The notes under the pieces were generated by a model. That model worked only from the letters and a program-made list of their open reading frames with translations. It was not told where the DNA came from and did no database searches. Of a DNA stretch of 53,897 nucleotides, positions 7,793-15,593 are shown piece after piece. Both the position numbers and the translations under genes were made by a program. Each line of letters begins with the position of its first letter. Within the stretch, counting starts at the first letter, position 1. Source of the stretch: Lachnospiraceae bacterium (GTDB lineage: Bacteria; Bacillota; Clostridia; Lachnospirales; Lachnospiraceae); the NCBI GenBank assembly GCA_017480195.1, contig JAFVBE010000022.1, positions 1-53,897 of the forward strand, in the 5' to 3' direction.

Positions 7793-8809
7793 ATGAGTTC
7801 AAATGAATTAATTACTACTGATATGATAAATGAAATAAAAGATATAATAGATAAGGCAAAGAAAAATGTTGCAAAAGAAATTAATATTGAACTTATTAAT
7901 GCATATTGGAATATTGGACGAGTTATTGTAGAACATGAACAAAATAATAATGATAGAGCTGAATATGGAAAACAGACATTAAAAGAATTGTCAAAGAGAT
8001 TGACGAATGAACTAGGGAAAGGTTTTTCAAGATCAAATTTACAAAATATGAGAGCTTTTTATTTGAACTATCCAAAATGCCAGTCACTGACTGGCAAATT
8101 GACATGGACTCATTATTGTGAATTATTGGGTATAGCAGACAAGGATAAAAGAAGTTTTTATGAAAAAGAATGTGAAAAATCAGGATGGTCAGTAAGAGAG
8201 TTAAAAAGACAGATAGATACATCATTGTTTGAACGATTATTGCTATCTGATGGCAGGGCAAATAAAGAAAAGGTTATTTCATTGGCAGAAACAGGCATAG
8301 AACTTAATAAACCGTCAGATATAATAAAGGATCCATATGTGTTTGAATTTTTAGGAGTGCCCGAAGACAAACCGATTATGGAAAGTGATTTGGAAAAAGC
8401 GTTAGTGGCTCATATCGAAAAATTTTTACTGGAGCTTGGCAGAGGCTTTATGTTTGTCGGAACACAGCAGAGAGTTACGATTGATAATGAGCATTACTAT
8501 GTTGATATGGTGTTTTATAATAAAATACTAAGAGCATATGTTTTAATAGAGTTAAAAACAAGGAAGCTTATGGCGGCAGCAGTAGGACAGCTTAATATGT
8601 ATCTTAATTATTATAATGTGGAAGTGAATGACGCCGATGATAATGAACCTATAGGAATAATACTTTGTACAGACAAGGATGATGTAGCAGCAGAGTATGC
8701 ACTTGGTGGAATAAATAATAATATATTTGCATCAAAATATACTTATGTAATACCTGATAAAGAAGAATTGATTGCACAGGTAGAAGAAGTATTGAAAGAA
8801 TTAGAATAA
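7793..8809 (+). CDS. YhcG/DUF1016-type PD-(D/E)XK nuclease
   Basis: A 338-residue protein with the two-part YhcG layout: an N-terminal DUF1016_N region (about 1-170, including INAYWNIGRVIVEHE and LTWTHYCELL) and a C-terminal PD-(D/E)XK nuclease fold. Candidate catalytic residues are the Asp in HYYVDMVFYN and the E-x-K of YVLIELKTRKL. The family is related to restriction endonucleases and often travels with defence genes or mobile elements, though no cellular role is firmly established. It has an excellent AGGAGG ribosome-binding site 24 bp after the thioesterase gene. An IS110 element follows directly. Confidence 0.88.
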   Translation: MSSNELITTDMINEIKDIIDKAKKNVAKEINIELINAYWNIGRVIVEHEQNNNDRAEYGKQTLKELSKRLTNELGKGFSRSNLQNMRAFYLNYPKCQSLTGKLTWTHYCELLGIADKDKRSFYEKECEKSGWSVRELKRQIDTSLFERLLLSDGRANKEKVISLAETGIELNKPSDIIKDPYVFEFLGVPEDKPIMESDLEKALVAHIEKFLLELGRGFMFVGTQQRVTIDNEHYYVDMVFYNKILRAYVLIELKTRKLMAAAVGQLNMYLNYYNVEVNDADDNEPIGIILCTDKDDVAAEYALGGINNNIFASKYTYVIPDKEELIAQVEEVLKELE

Positions 8810-8901
8810 AGACAGGTTTATATAAAAGACTAACTATTAAATGTCAAGAACTAAAATGATATTTTTAAATAAAGTACAGAAATGTATTTTATATATTTTT
8901 T

Positions 8902-8945
8902 GAACTCGATAAGAGTTCTTTGAACCTTGAAAACTGCATGACAAA
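8902..8945 (+). other. rRNA-operon-like leader/spacer fragment next to the IS110 end
   Basis: A 6-bp hairpin GAACTC-GATAA-GAGTTC is followed by TTTGAACCTTGAAAACTGCA. This resembles the boxA/pre-23S spacer found in Firmicute rRNA operons (TTCTTTGAAAACT-like and CCTTGAAAACTGCATA). No 16S, 23S, 5S or tRNA sequence is nearby, so it is a fragment, either carried by the IS or left from a rearrangement. Confidence 0.4.
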
Positions 8946-8967
8946 AAGAGCATCATAAAAGGTGCTC
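8942..8967 (-). terminator. Rho-independent terminator after the IS110 transposase
   Basis: Read on the minus strand, the stem GAGCACC pairs with GATGCTC (one G-T pair) around an 8-base loop and is followed by CTTTTTG. It lies about 27 bp beyond the transposase stop codon. Confidence 0.65.
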
Positions 8968-8993
8968 AAAAGGAGTATTGAAGTTAGAAATGT

Positions 8994-10169
8994 TTAGACT
9001 GCTTTGATGTATTGCTGGTTTGCTTTCTCTAAATGATAAATCACTCGAACCAGTTTTTTGACAGCATGAGATATGGCAACATTATAATGTTTGCCCTCTG
9101 CCCGCTTCTTGGCAAGATATGATGCAAAGGTTGGATCCCAATGACAGACATATTTTGCGGCGTTATATAAAGCGTACCGCAGATAACGGGAACCTCTCTT
9201 TTCCATATGTGCATAAGCACCATCCAGTTGTCCCGATTGATATGTGGATGGTGAGAAACCTGCATATGCAAGGACTTTATCAGGAGAATCAAAACGACTG
9301 AAGTCACCAATTTCGGCAATAATCATAGCACCCATACGATAGTTGATTCCGGGGATACTTAGTATTGGAGAATTGATTTCATCCATAATGATTTTGATTT
9401 CGTTTTCAACCTCATCAATCTCAGAATCAAGTTCCTGAATTAGCTTAATGGTATGTTTTAACTCAAGTGATTTAGCAGGCATATTTGAACCTATAGATTT
9501 TCTTGCTGCGTCTCTAAAGGCAATAGCAGTATCTTTGCCGTATCTGCCCTTAGAAGCTTCTGAGGGAAGATTTGTAAGTCTAGTAAGGTGTGCTTCGGCT
9601 ACCTGCTTAGCACCGGGAAACTCTGTAAGCATTGCATAAACAGATGCCATATGAAGCTGTGGTACTAACTTTTCTAATTCAGGAAATAAGATACAGACAA
9701 GTCTTGAAATGGAAGATTTTAGCTTTGCCCGTTCCTTTACTTTATCAAAACGATAACGAGTTAATGACTTTAGCTCTTCGTTGTGGTAAGATATGTCTGA
9801 GTAGGACTTTAAGTTCACGTCAGACATTAGCATAGAGGCAATCGTGTGGGCATCAACTTTATCCGTTTTCGTCTGTCTAAGGCTTAGACTTTTTCTGTAC
9901 AGATTTGTATGTAACGGATTGATAACATAGGTGGTCAGACCTTTATCAATGAGATATCCTAAAAGATTGTAACTGTAGTGTCCGGTGGCTTCCAGTCCTA
10001 CTTTTACTTTTGTCGCATCTTCCGTAACGGATTCAATCTTTTGATAAAGCCCATTGAAACCATCAAGGCTGTTAGTGATGGTAAAAGCTTTAAATAACGC
10101 TTCTCCATCAGAGTCTGTGATAAAGCAGTCATGCTTATCCTTAGCAACATCAATTCCTACGTAAATCAT
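8994..10169 (-). CDS. IS110-family DEDD transposase
   Basis: A 391-residue recombinase. The N-terminal RuvC-like DEDD domain has D7 (YVGIDVAKDKHD), E60 (GLEATGHYSY), and D103 and D106 (QTKTDKVDAHTIA). The C-terminal Transposase_20 domain has LSIPGINYRMGAMIIAEIGD and STYQSGQLDG, whose S312 is the likely catalytic serine. A coiled-coil linker joins them (about 236-268). All catalytic residues are intact. The start at 10169 is preferred over the longer frame because MIYVGID is the family N-terminus and GGAGATTTATT precedes it. IS110 recombinases are directed by a bridge RNA encoded in the element. Confidence 0.95.
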   Translation of the reverse strand: MIYVGIDVAKDKHDCFITDSDGEALFKAFTITNSLDGFNGLYQKIESVTEDATKVKVGLEATGHYSYNLLGYLIDKGLTTYVINPLHTNLYRKSLSLRQTKTDKVDAHTIASMLMSDVNLKSYSDISYHNEELKSLTRYRFDKVKERAKLKSSISRLVCILFPELEKLVPQLHMASVYAMLTEFPGAKQVAEAHLTRLTNLPSEASKGRYGKDTAIAFRDAARKSIGSNMPAKSLELKHTIKLIQELDSEIDEVENEIKIIMDEINSPILSIPGINYRMGAMIIAEIGDFSRFDSPDKVLAYAGFSPSTYQSGQLDGAYAHMEKRGSRYLRYALYNAAKYVCHWDPTFASYLAKKRAEGKHYNVAISHAVKKLVRVIYHLEKANQQYIKAV

Positions 10170-10290
10170 AATAAATCTCCTTAAAAATGTATTTGATACT
10201 GTTTGGAACCACAGGTACTCCTTGCGATTGTAACCTCGTTCTAAATAAACCGTCATGCGGTATCTAACTGATTAACAAATGAACAAAGAG

Positions 10291-10401
10291 ACTGTGGTTG
10301 GAGCCTTTCTTAAACCATCAAGTGGTAGGAGAACAAAACCAACCCACAGCATCTTATATATCATAGTCGAACCTACAGAAAAGGTAAAGAAAAAGACTAT
10401 G
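10291..10401 (-). ncRNA. Candidate IS110 bridge RNA region
   Basis: The transposase 5' leader contains nested stems. CTGTGGTTGG (10292-10301) pairs with CCAACCCACAG (10339-10349) with one bulge. Inside it ACCA-TCAAG-TGGT forms a small hairpin (10314-10326). CATAGTC and GACTATG form another stem over about 10363-10401. In the IS110 group the bridge RNA is made from exactly this position and carries a target-binding and a donor-binding loop. Which loop is which, and the RNA ends, are not resolved. Confidence 0.45.
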
Positions 10402-10470
10402 ACCTAATAGTTATTAAGACCTTGGAGAGGGTCTATAAACACTACTACTATATAATACGAGGAGAAAATT

Positions 10471-10965
10471 ATGAGCTATAAATCAACAAATGAGATAGAA
10501 AAATTTACATTTGACGATTGTGTTCTCTCAAGCTTTAAAGTAAATGATGCAGGGATAATCCTTGAGCTTGAGGCACTTATTGTGGACAGCAACAATTCAC
10601 AGAATACCAATTATACCGAAAGCTATGCAGATACAACTACTGTAAGGTTTTTGGATGGCAAGATTATATCAGCAAAAAAGGACGGCTACAAGTATTATGA
10701 TGCAAATGAGGTGCTTATGAAAGAGGTGCCGGATGTTGTTTTAAGTGATGAGGAGACTGATAATATAATTAAGACCTGTGTGGGAGCTTATCTATATTAT
10801 ATGGAAAAGGATGCCGACAATGAGTCTTCTGAAAATATATACAACATAGGATTAGAGTTTACAGACGAGGAAGACAATACGGCAGCAGATTCGTACGAGA
10901 TAAAGGTCAGCTTTTCTGATGCAATATTTACTTGGGAAAGATTTCTTAACAGGGTGCAGAGGTAG
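10471..10965 (+). CDS. Unrecognised acidic protein
   Basis: I do not recognise this 164-residue protein. It is acidic, appears mostly beta-stranded at the N-terminus (FTFDDCVLSSFKVNDAGIIL), and has no signal peptide, membrane segment or catalytic motif. The start has GAGGAGAAAATT before it. It ends 10 bp before the NYN-domain gene, whose ribosome-binding site overlaps this gap, so the two are likely co-transcribed. It lies directly downstream of the IS110 5' end, so its native promoter may have been displaced. Confidence 0.6.
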   Translation: MSYKSTNEIEKFTFDDCVLSSFKVNDAGIILELEALIVDSNNSQNTNYTESYADTTTVRFLDGKIISAKKDGYKYYDANEVLMKEVPDVVLSDEETDNIIKTCVGAYLYYMEKDADNESSENIYNIGLEFTDEEDNTAADSYEIKVSFSDAIFTWERFLNRVQR

Positions 10966-10975
10966 GAGGTAAACT

Positions 10976-11992
10976 ATGATTTCTGATAATAAAAATGATG
11001 CAAAAATTGCACTATTAATAGATGCGGATAATGTTGCAGTAAAATACATGGATACAATAATTGACGAGCTCAGTAAATACGGTGACATTATAATACGGCG
11101 CGTGTATGGCAATTGGATGAACAGTTCTATAAAGGGCTGGCTTGAGAATACCAACAAATATGCGCTTAATCTCATTATGCAGGAGAGCAATACATCAGGT
11201 AAAAATGCTACGGATATATGCCTTGTAATAGATGCAATGAAGCTTCTGTATGAGGGCAAGGCAGATATGTTCTGCATAGCCTCAAGCGACGGAGACTTCA
11301 CTAAGCTTGCTAAAGAGATACGAGAGAACGGTATTGATGTCATAGGTATGGGAGAGGATAAAACCCCGCAGTCATTTACAAACGCTTGTAAGAAATTCGT
11401 TGTACTTAATCAGATAATTGATGAGGAAGAAATATCCGATGAAAAAACACAGAATGACGGTAACAATGAAGATAATATTGTAAGAGATAATATTGTTTCA
11501 TATGGTATGGGAGCAAGCTCCGGTAACATATCAGTAAAAACCAACATAACTAAAAAATCCACTATAAAAAAAGCTGTTATAAAAATAATAAACGATAATG
11601 GCAGCAAGAATAAAATAACCGGCTTAGGAGAGGTAGGAAGCAGATTATCAAGGCTGTATCCTGAATTTGATGTTAGAAATTATGGATTCAAAAATTTGAC
11701 GGATTTTGTTGAGAGCATGGATAAAATTAAGGTTGATACATCAGGAAAAACATCAATAGTTAAGCTAAAATCTGATGACAAGATTGGGTTGGAAAAAATG
11801 ATTATTGAAAAACTTAAATCAAATAATAATAAAATGAATTTGGGATTGTTAAAGAAAAAAATCTATGATGATTTTTATGATGTTGAAAATGAAATCAGAA
11901 AATTAGGATACTCCAAATTTTCATCATACATAAAAAGCTTAACAAGTGTTAGATTGGTTGATAATAACAATGCAGTAGAATTGGTGAAGTAA
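10976..11992 (+). CDS. NYN-domain (PIN-like) putative RNase with two LOTUS/OST-HTH domains
   Basis: A 338-residue protein. The N-terminal NYN domain (about 8-145) shows IALLIDADNVAVKY (D16, D18, N19), the acidic NATDICLVIDAM and IASSDGDFTKLAKEI, which together make the metal-binding site of PIN-like ribonucleases. Two winged-helix OST-HTH/LOTUS domains follow (about 198-260 and 272-338), each with a YPEFDVRNYGFKNLTDFVE- or YSKFSSYIKSL-like core; such domains bind RNA. The layout resembles MARF1/LabA-type proteins. AGGAGG precedes the start. It lies only 30 bp upstream of mcrB, so it may belong to the same transcript as the restriction genes. Its RNA substrate is unknown. Confidence 0.85.
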   Translation: MISDNKNDAKIALLIDADNVAVKYMDTIIDELSKYGDIIIRRVYGNWMNSSIKGWLENTNKYALNLIMQESNTSGKNATDICLVIDAMKLLYEGKADMFCIASSDGDFTKLAKEIRENGIDVIGMGEDKTPQSFTNACKKFVVLNQIIDEEEISDEKTQNDGNNEDNIVRDNIVSYGMGASSGNISVKTNITKKSTIKKAVIKIINDNGSKNKITGLGEVGSRLSRLYPEFDVRNYGFKNLTDFVESMDKIKVDTSGKTSIVKLKSDDKIGLEKMIIEKLKSNNNKMNLGLLKKKIYDDFYDVENEIRKLGYSKFSSYIKSLTSVRLVDNNNAVELVK

Positions 11993-12022
11993 GTTGAAAT
12001 TTAACTAAAGAGGTGGTAGATT

Positions 12023-13729
12023 ATGTATTTATGTCCTTTGAATCAATTGAATTCAATAGATAATAATAAATTAGATATTTTAAAAAAAATATTTGGAACT
12101 GATGTGGCAGAGTGGAAAGCTGATCAAAATAATGAATTTTTTCCCAAAAGGATTAATGGAAAAAGGTATCTTTATTTTTTTGTACGTCTTAAGGAAAGAA
12201 CGGTTGAATATTATAATTTGGAACAAAAAGAGGAAGATATATGGAGTATTGAAAATAAGAAATATTTTGAAAATGCAACGGATATAGTTGAGGTATTATT
12301 GTATTTTATATTTGGATGGGGACATGACAAGCAGAAAAACCCCATATCTGAAGAACAAACAAAAGAAATTGCAAAGGAATTGAATGATGGAAAGTCTAAA
12401 TATAAAGTTGAAGGAATAATCAAAGGAAGAGACAAAGCTGGCAGAGATGATAATCAAGCCATTTTCCCGTGTTCGAAGGAAGATCGAAAGGATATAATTG
12501 ATGAAATTTTTAACTTTTTATCTGATGAAATCAAGACTGATTTAAAAGATAGAAATAATTTAGATAATTATGCGCTTGAACCGTGGGGATATTATTTAAA
12601 TGAAAAAAATAATAAAGTCAATGTTGTTAATTTTTTACACAATAAAAGCCAAGATACTGATTTTTATGATAGTGGATATTTATATTATATTGGTTATAAA
12701 GAAGATAAGGAAAATGGAGAGGTAAAAGAAATGACTAACAATAATATCGATAATAAATATGATGTAATTACTATAATAAAGGAATATATTGAGAATGCAG
12801 AGCAGGATAGAAAAACCAAACAATTAATTTTTACAGGTGCACCGGGTACAGGTAAAACATATGGCGTGAGAGAAGCAGTTAAAGAATTATGTAAAGATTG
12901 TAAAGAACAATATAAATTTGTTCAATTTCATCCGTCGTATGATTATTCGGATTTTGTAGAGGGGTTAAGACCGGTTAATTTGAATGGGGCAACTGAACCT
13001 TCATTTGTACGGCTTGATGGAACATTTAAAGCATTTTGTAGAAAGATAGTAGAAGATAATAAGAAATCAGAAAATAATGAGAAAAAAATGTATTATTTTA
13101 TTGTTGATGAAATAAACCGTGCTGATTTATCAAAGGTATTTGGAGAATTGATGTTTGGACTTGAGGAGTCTTATCGAGGGGAAGAGAATAGATTTGATAC
13201 ACAATATATGAATCTAAAGACACATGAGATTGATGAGAATGGTGCTGCTGTACCTATTGAAGATGATTGTTTTAAAAAGGGATTTTATATTCCTCAAAAC
13301 CTTATATTCATAGGAACAATGAATGATATAGATAGAAGTGTGGAATCCTTTGACTTTGCTCTTAGGAGAAGATTTCAATGGATTGAAATTAAAGCAAATG
13401 ATATCATGAATAATTCACTTAAAATGATGCTTAAAAATAATTTAGAAGAAGAAACAATGGATGAAACAATAAAAGAATTAAGCGATAAAGTTATAAATAT
13501 GAATAAAGTTATAAGCGAAGATGGTAAAAAATTTGGATTGTCAGAGGCATTTCATATAGGTCCTGCATATTTTGAATATTATGATGGTAATAATTTGCAA
13601 GAAATATGGGATGATAAATTATTACCAATTCTAAATGAGTATACAAGAGGAAGAAACTCTGATGAAGTTGATAGTTTTAAAAATAAATGTGCTGAAGCAT
13701 TATCAGTAAATTATAAAAGGGATAAATAA
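12023..13729 (+). CDS. mcrB: McrB-type AAA+ GTPase of a modification-dependent restriction system
   Basis: A 568-residue protein. The first 245 residues are an unrecognised domain that probably reads the DNA modification. The AAA+ motor follows with Walker A GAPGTGKT (272-279), Walker B YYFIVDEINRADLSKVFGEL (about 352) and the McrB signature GTMNDIDRSVESFDFALRRR (about 432). In E. coli, McrB hexamers use GTP to translocate DNA and activate the McrC nuclease against methylcytosine DNA. The stop overlaps the mcrC start by one base (TAATG). The gene is very AT-rich, consistent with horizontal transfer. No DNA methylase is nearby, as expected for type IV restriction. Confidence 0.92.
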   Translation: MYLCPLNQLNSIDNNKLDILKKIFGTDVAEWKADQNNEFFPKRINGKRYLYFFVRLKERTVEYYNLEQKEEDIWSIENKKYFENATDIVEVLLYFIFGWGHDKQKNPISEEQTKEIAKELNDGKSKYKVEGIIKGRDKAGRDDNQAIFPCSKEDRKDIIDEIFNFLSDEIKTDLKDRNNLDNYALEPWGYYLNEKNNKVNVVNFLHNKSQDTDFYDSGYLYYIGYKEDKENGEVKEMTNNNIDNKYDVITIIKEYIENAEQDRKTKQLIFTGAPGTGKTYGVREAVKELCKDCKEQYKFVQFHPSYDYSDFVEGLRPVNLNGATEPSFVRLDGTFKAFCRKIVEDNKKSENNEKKMYYFIVDEINRADLSKVFGELMFGLEESYRGEENRFDTQYMNLKTHEIDENGAAVPIEDDCFKKGFYIPQNLIFIGTMNDIDRSVESFDFALRRRFQWIEIKANDIMNNSLKMMLKNNLEEETMDETIKELSDKVINMNKVISEDGKKFGLSEAFHIGPAYFEYYDGNNLQEIWDDKLLPILNEYTRGRNSDEVDSFKNKCAEALSVNYKRDK

Positions 13730-15339
13730 TGGATATTAATAAAGAAATAATTAAAATTAAATATATCGGAATGGACTATACAAAAATTGATTATGCTAAA
13801 TGTGACACTGTTAATGATACTAAAGAGAAACAAGATGATATTTCAAATTTGTTTAATTCGGATAAAAAAGAAAAACAACAAAAACAAATACTCATTAATT
13901 TTTTGAATTATTTAAACAGCAATGCGTCAAGGTATATTGTTAATAAGTCTGACGGAAAAAAATTTGATAATAAAAAACCTGTCTTATATGAAGAGTATAA
14001 TGATAAATTTATGTTTTCAGGTGTTGTGGGCGTGATTTCTGATAAGGATTTTGTTGTGAATAAAAGAGATTTAGATATAGATGAAGATGGAGAATATCAT
14101 TTTGACATTACTTTACAAATTAATTCCAGATTAGATAAGAAAAATAATGAAGAATTATCAGAAAAACCATATTTTCTGTCAACATTGTTGCTGGATTCGG
14201 ATGTGAAACTAAATGACGATAATATTCCGAATAGTTATGATGAGTTATTTGACTACCTCTTACTTATATGGTTTAGAAAGTATCTGCAAGAGGCTAGTAT
14301 AAAAGGATTTTTCAGAACCTATAGGAGATTTGAAAGAAATGATGACAGACCTAAGGGAGTTATGGATGTTACGCGCCATATAAAGCTCAATATGGGCCAG
14401 CAAAATGGTAAGGTTGCATATAGCTATAGGGAGAATTCTGTTGATAATTATCTTAATCATTTAATAGTTGAGGCATATGAGTATTTGAAGAGAAAATATT
14501 ATAATTTTGTGGCAAATAATTTTGATTCTAACTATGAATTAAAATCACTTATTGATAACCTTAAAATTATGATTGGATATCCCCAATTTAGTGTCGGTGA
14601 GTTGATATATAAAAATATTAAACCTATAGCGCATCCGTTTTATCTGGAGTATGAGGAATTGAGACAGATATGTTTGAAAATATTACGAAATGAGGGCGTG
14701 TCTGTTTTTGACGGAAATACAGATAATGAGACCTCAGGAATTCTGTTTTATATGCCTGACTTGTGGGAACAATATTTGGAAAGAAGAGTATTCGATGCAT
14801 TTTCAAGTGATTATGTTGCATCACAGAAAGAAATAGTGGTTTTGAAAGGTCTTAAAGATGAAGGAAATGGTCTAATAACGAGACCTGATTTTATATTTTA
14901 TGATAATGAGGGAAATCCTTTTATGATTTTGGATGCTAAGTTTAAACCTGGTTGGGATGATAATTATAATGTACTTGAAGATTATACAAAATGCATTCGA
15001 GATACTGTAGATATCAATGGAGTAGCAACCGGAGTAATATATCCTAATAATAAAGCTTCCGATACAAAAAATAACGATGCTTCAGAACAGTATATTAAGG
15101 AATTAAAGATTAGTAATTATAATTCATGGATAATGTTTTATGATATCTGCATTGATGTGCCATATCTGAATATAGATTATAATAAATGGAAAAGTGAATT
15201 TAATGCAGGTATAGATAATTGCAGACAAAGTGTGAAAGAAAAAGTTGAGACTAACAAATTGTATTATGAAAAAGTCAAGGATAGTCTCGATTCCCTAAAT
15301 AAAGAAAGAGAAGCTTTTATACATAATTCGTCCAAATAA
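13729..15339 (+). CDS. mcrC: McrC-type nuclease subunit
   Basis: A 536-residue McrC. The middle contains the family segment FRTYRRFERNDDRPKGVMDV and RENSVDNYLNHLIVEAYEYL. The PD-(D/E)XK active site appears as ITRPDFIFYD (about 384) followed by FMILDAKFK (about 398-406), giving the D...D-x-K triad. McrC docks on McrB and cuts modified DNA. The last codons are embedded in a repeat that recurs 1.6 kb downstream, so the C-terminus may have been altered by recombination; the length is within the family range, so function is probably kept. Confidence 0.9.
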   Translation: MDINKEIIKIKYIGMDYTKIDYAKCDTVNDTKEKQDDISNLFNSDKKEKQQKQILINFLNYLNSNASRYIVNKSDGKKFDNKKPVLYEEYNDKFMFSGVVGVISDKDFVVNKRDLDIDEDGEYHFDITLQINSRLDKKNNEELSEKPYFLSTLLLDSDVKLNDDNIPNSYDELFDYLLLIWFRKYLQEASIKGFFRTYRRFERNDDRPKGVMDVTRHIKLNMGQQNGKVAYSYRENSVDNYLNHLIVEAYEYLKRKYYNFVANNFDSNYELKSLIDNLKIMIGYPQFSVGELIYKNIKPIAHPFYLEYEELRQICLKILRNEGVSVFDGNTDNETSGILFYMPDLWEQYLERRVFDAFSSDYVASQKEIVVLKGLKDEGNGLITRPDFIFYDNEGNPFMILDAKFKPGWDDNYNVLEDYTKCIRDTVDINGVATGVIYPNNKASDTKNNDASEQYIKELKISNYNSWIMFYDICIDVPYLNIDYNKWKSEFNAGIDNCRQSVKEKVETNKLYYEKVKDSLDSLNKEREAFIHNSSK

Positions 15340-15432
15340 ACAAAAAATTCCAAACAACATAAGTAAAAATTCACCTATTGCACAAAAGCGTTTCTAAAAC
15401 AAATCCTGATTTTACGAGGCGGGGTTTTTTGG
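15327..15432 (+). repeat. Intergenic repeat copy A (TTCGTCC family)
   Basis: The sequence starts TTCGTCCAAATAAACAAAAA, continues AAACAACATAAG, CACCTATTGCACAAAAGCG, TTTCTAAAACAA, CCTGATTTTA, and ends in a degenerate terminator (GAGGCGGGGTTTTTT). It matches copy B at 16968 over about 88 bp. The first bases encode the end of McrC (asparagine-serine-serine-lysine). Confidence 0.75.
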
Positions 15433-15436
15433 GAAA

Positions 15437-15535
15437 TTCTTTGAATTCGTGGTGATATTACTAAAAAGATTCCTTGATTTCGTGATAATATCGCTTGAAA
15501 GATTTCTTGATTTCGTGTAATATTGATTTGAAATG
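15437..15535 (+). repeat. Three 33-bp tandem repeats before the DUF4143-type ATPase gene
   Basis: Units run 15437-15469, 15470-15502 and 15503-15535. Each contains TTGAWTTCGTG followed by an ATAT-rich stretch and a purine end (AAAAAGA, TGAAAGA, TGAAATG). There is no unique spacer between units, so this is not CRISPR. They may be binding sites for a regulator of the gene at 15594 or a slippage product. Confidence 0.7.
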
Positions 15536-15593
15536 TATATAAATTTACGATTTAGATATCATAAAATATATAATAAAAAGCGGGTGGTATTAT

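Larger units (their letters stand above)
8942..10440 (-). mobile_element. IS110-family insertion sequence (approximate limits)
   Basis: The element contains one DEDD transposase gene, a terminator on its 3' side and about 270 bp of structured non-coding DNA on its 5' side. IS110 elements lack classical terminal inverted repeats and often make no target duplication, so the ends cannot be fixed from one copy; the limits given are the outermost hairpins that look element-derived. It lies between the YhcG-like gene and an unrecognised gene at 10471 and appears intact. A long 5' non-coding region favours the IS110 group over the IS1111 group. Confidence 0.6.

Noticed and set aside
8902-8945. rRNA gene
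   Set aside because: Only a short spacer-like motif; no 16S, 23S or 5S sequence is present.
15437-15535. Possible CRISPR array
   Set aside because: Only three units, directly abutting, with no unique spacers and no cas genes in the window.
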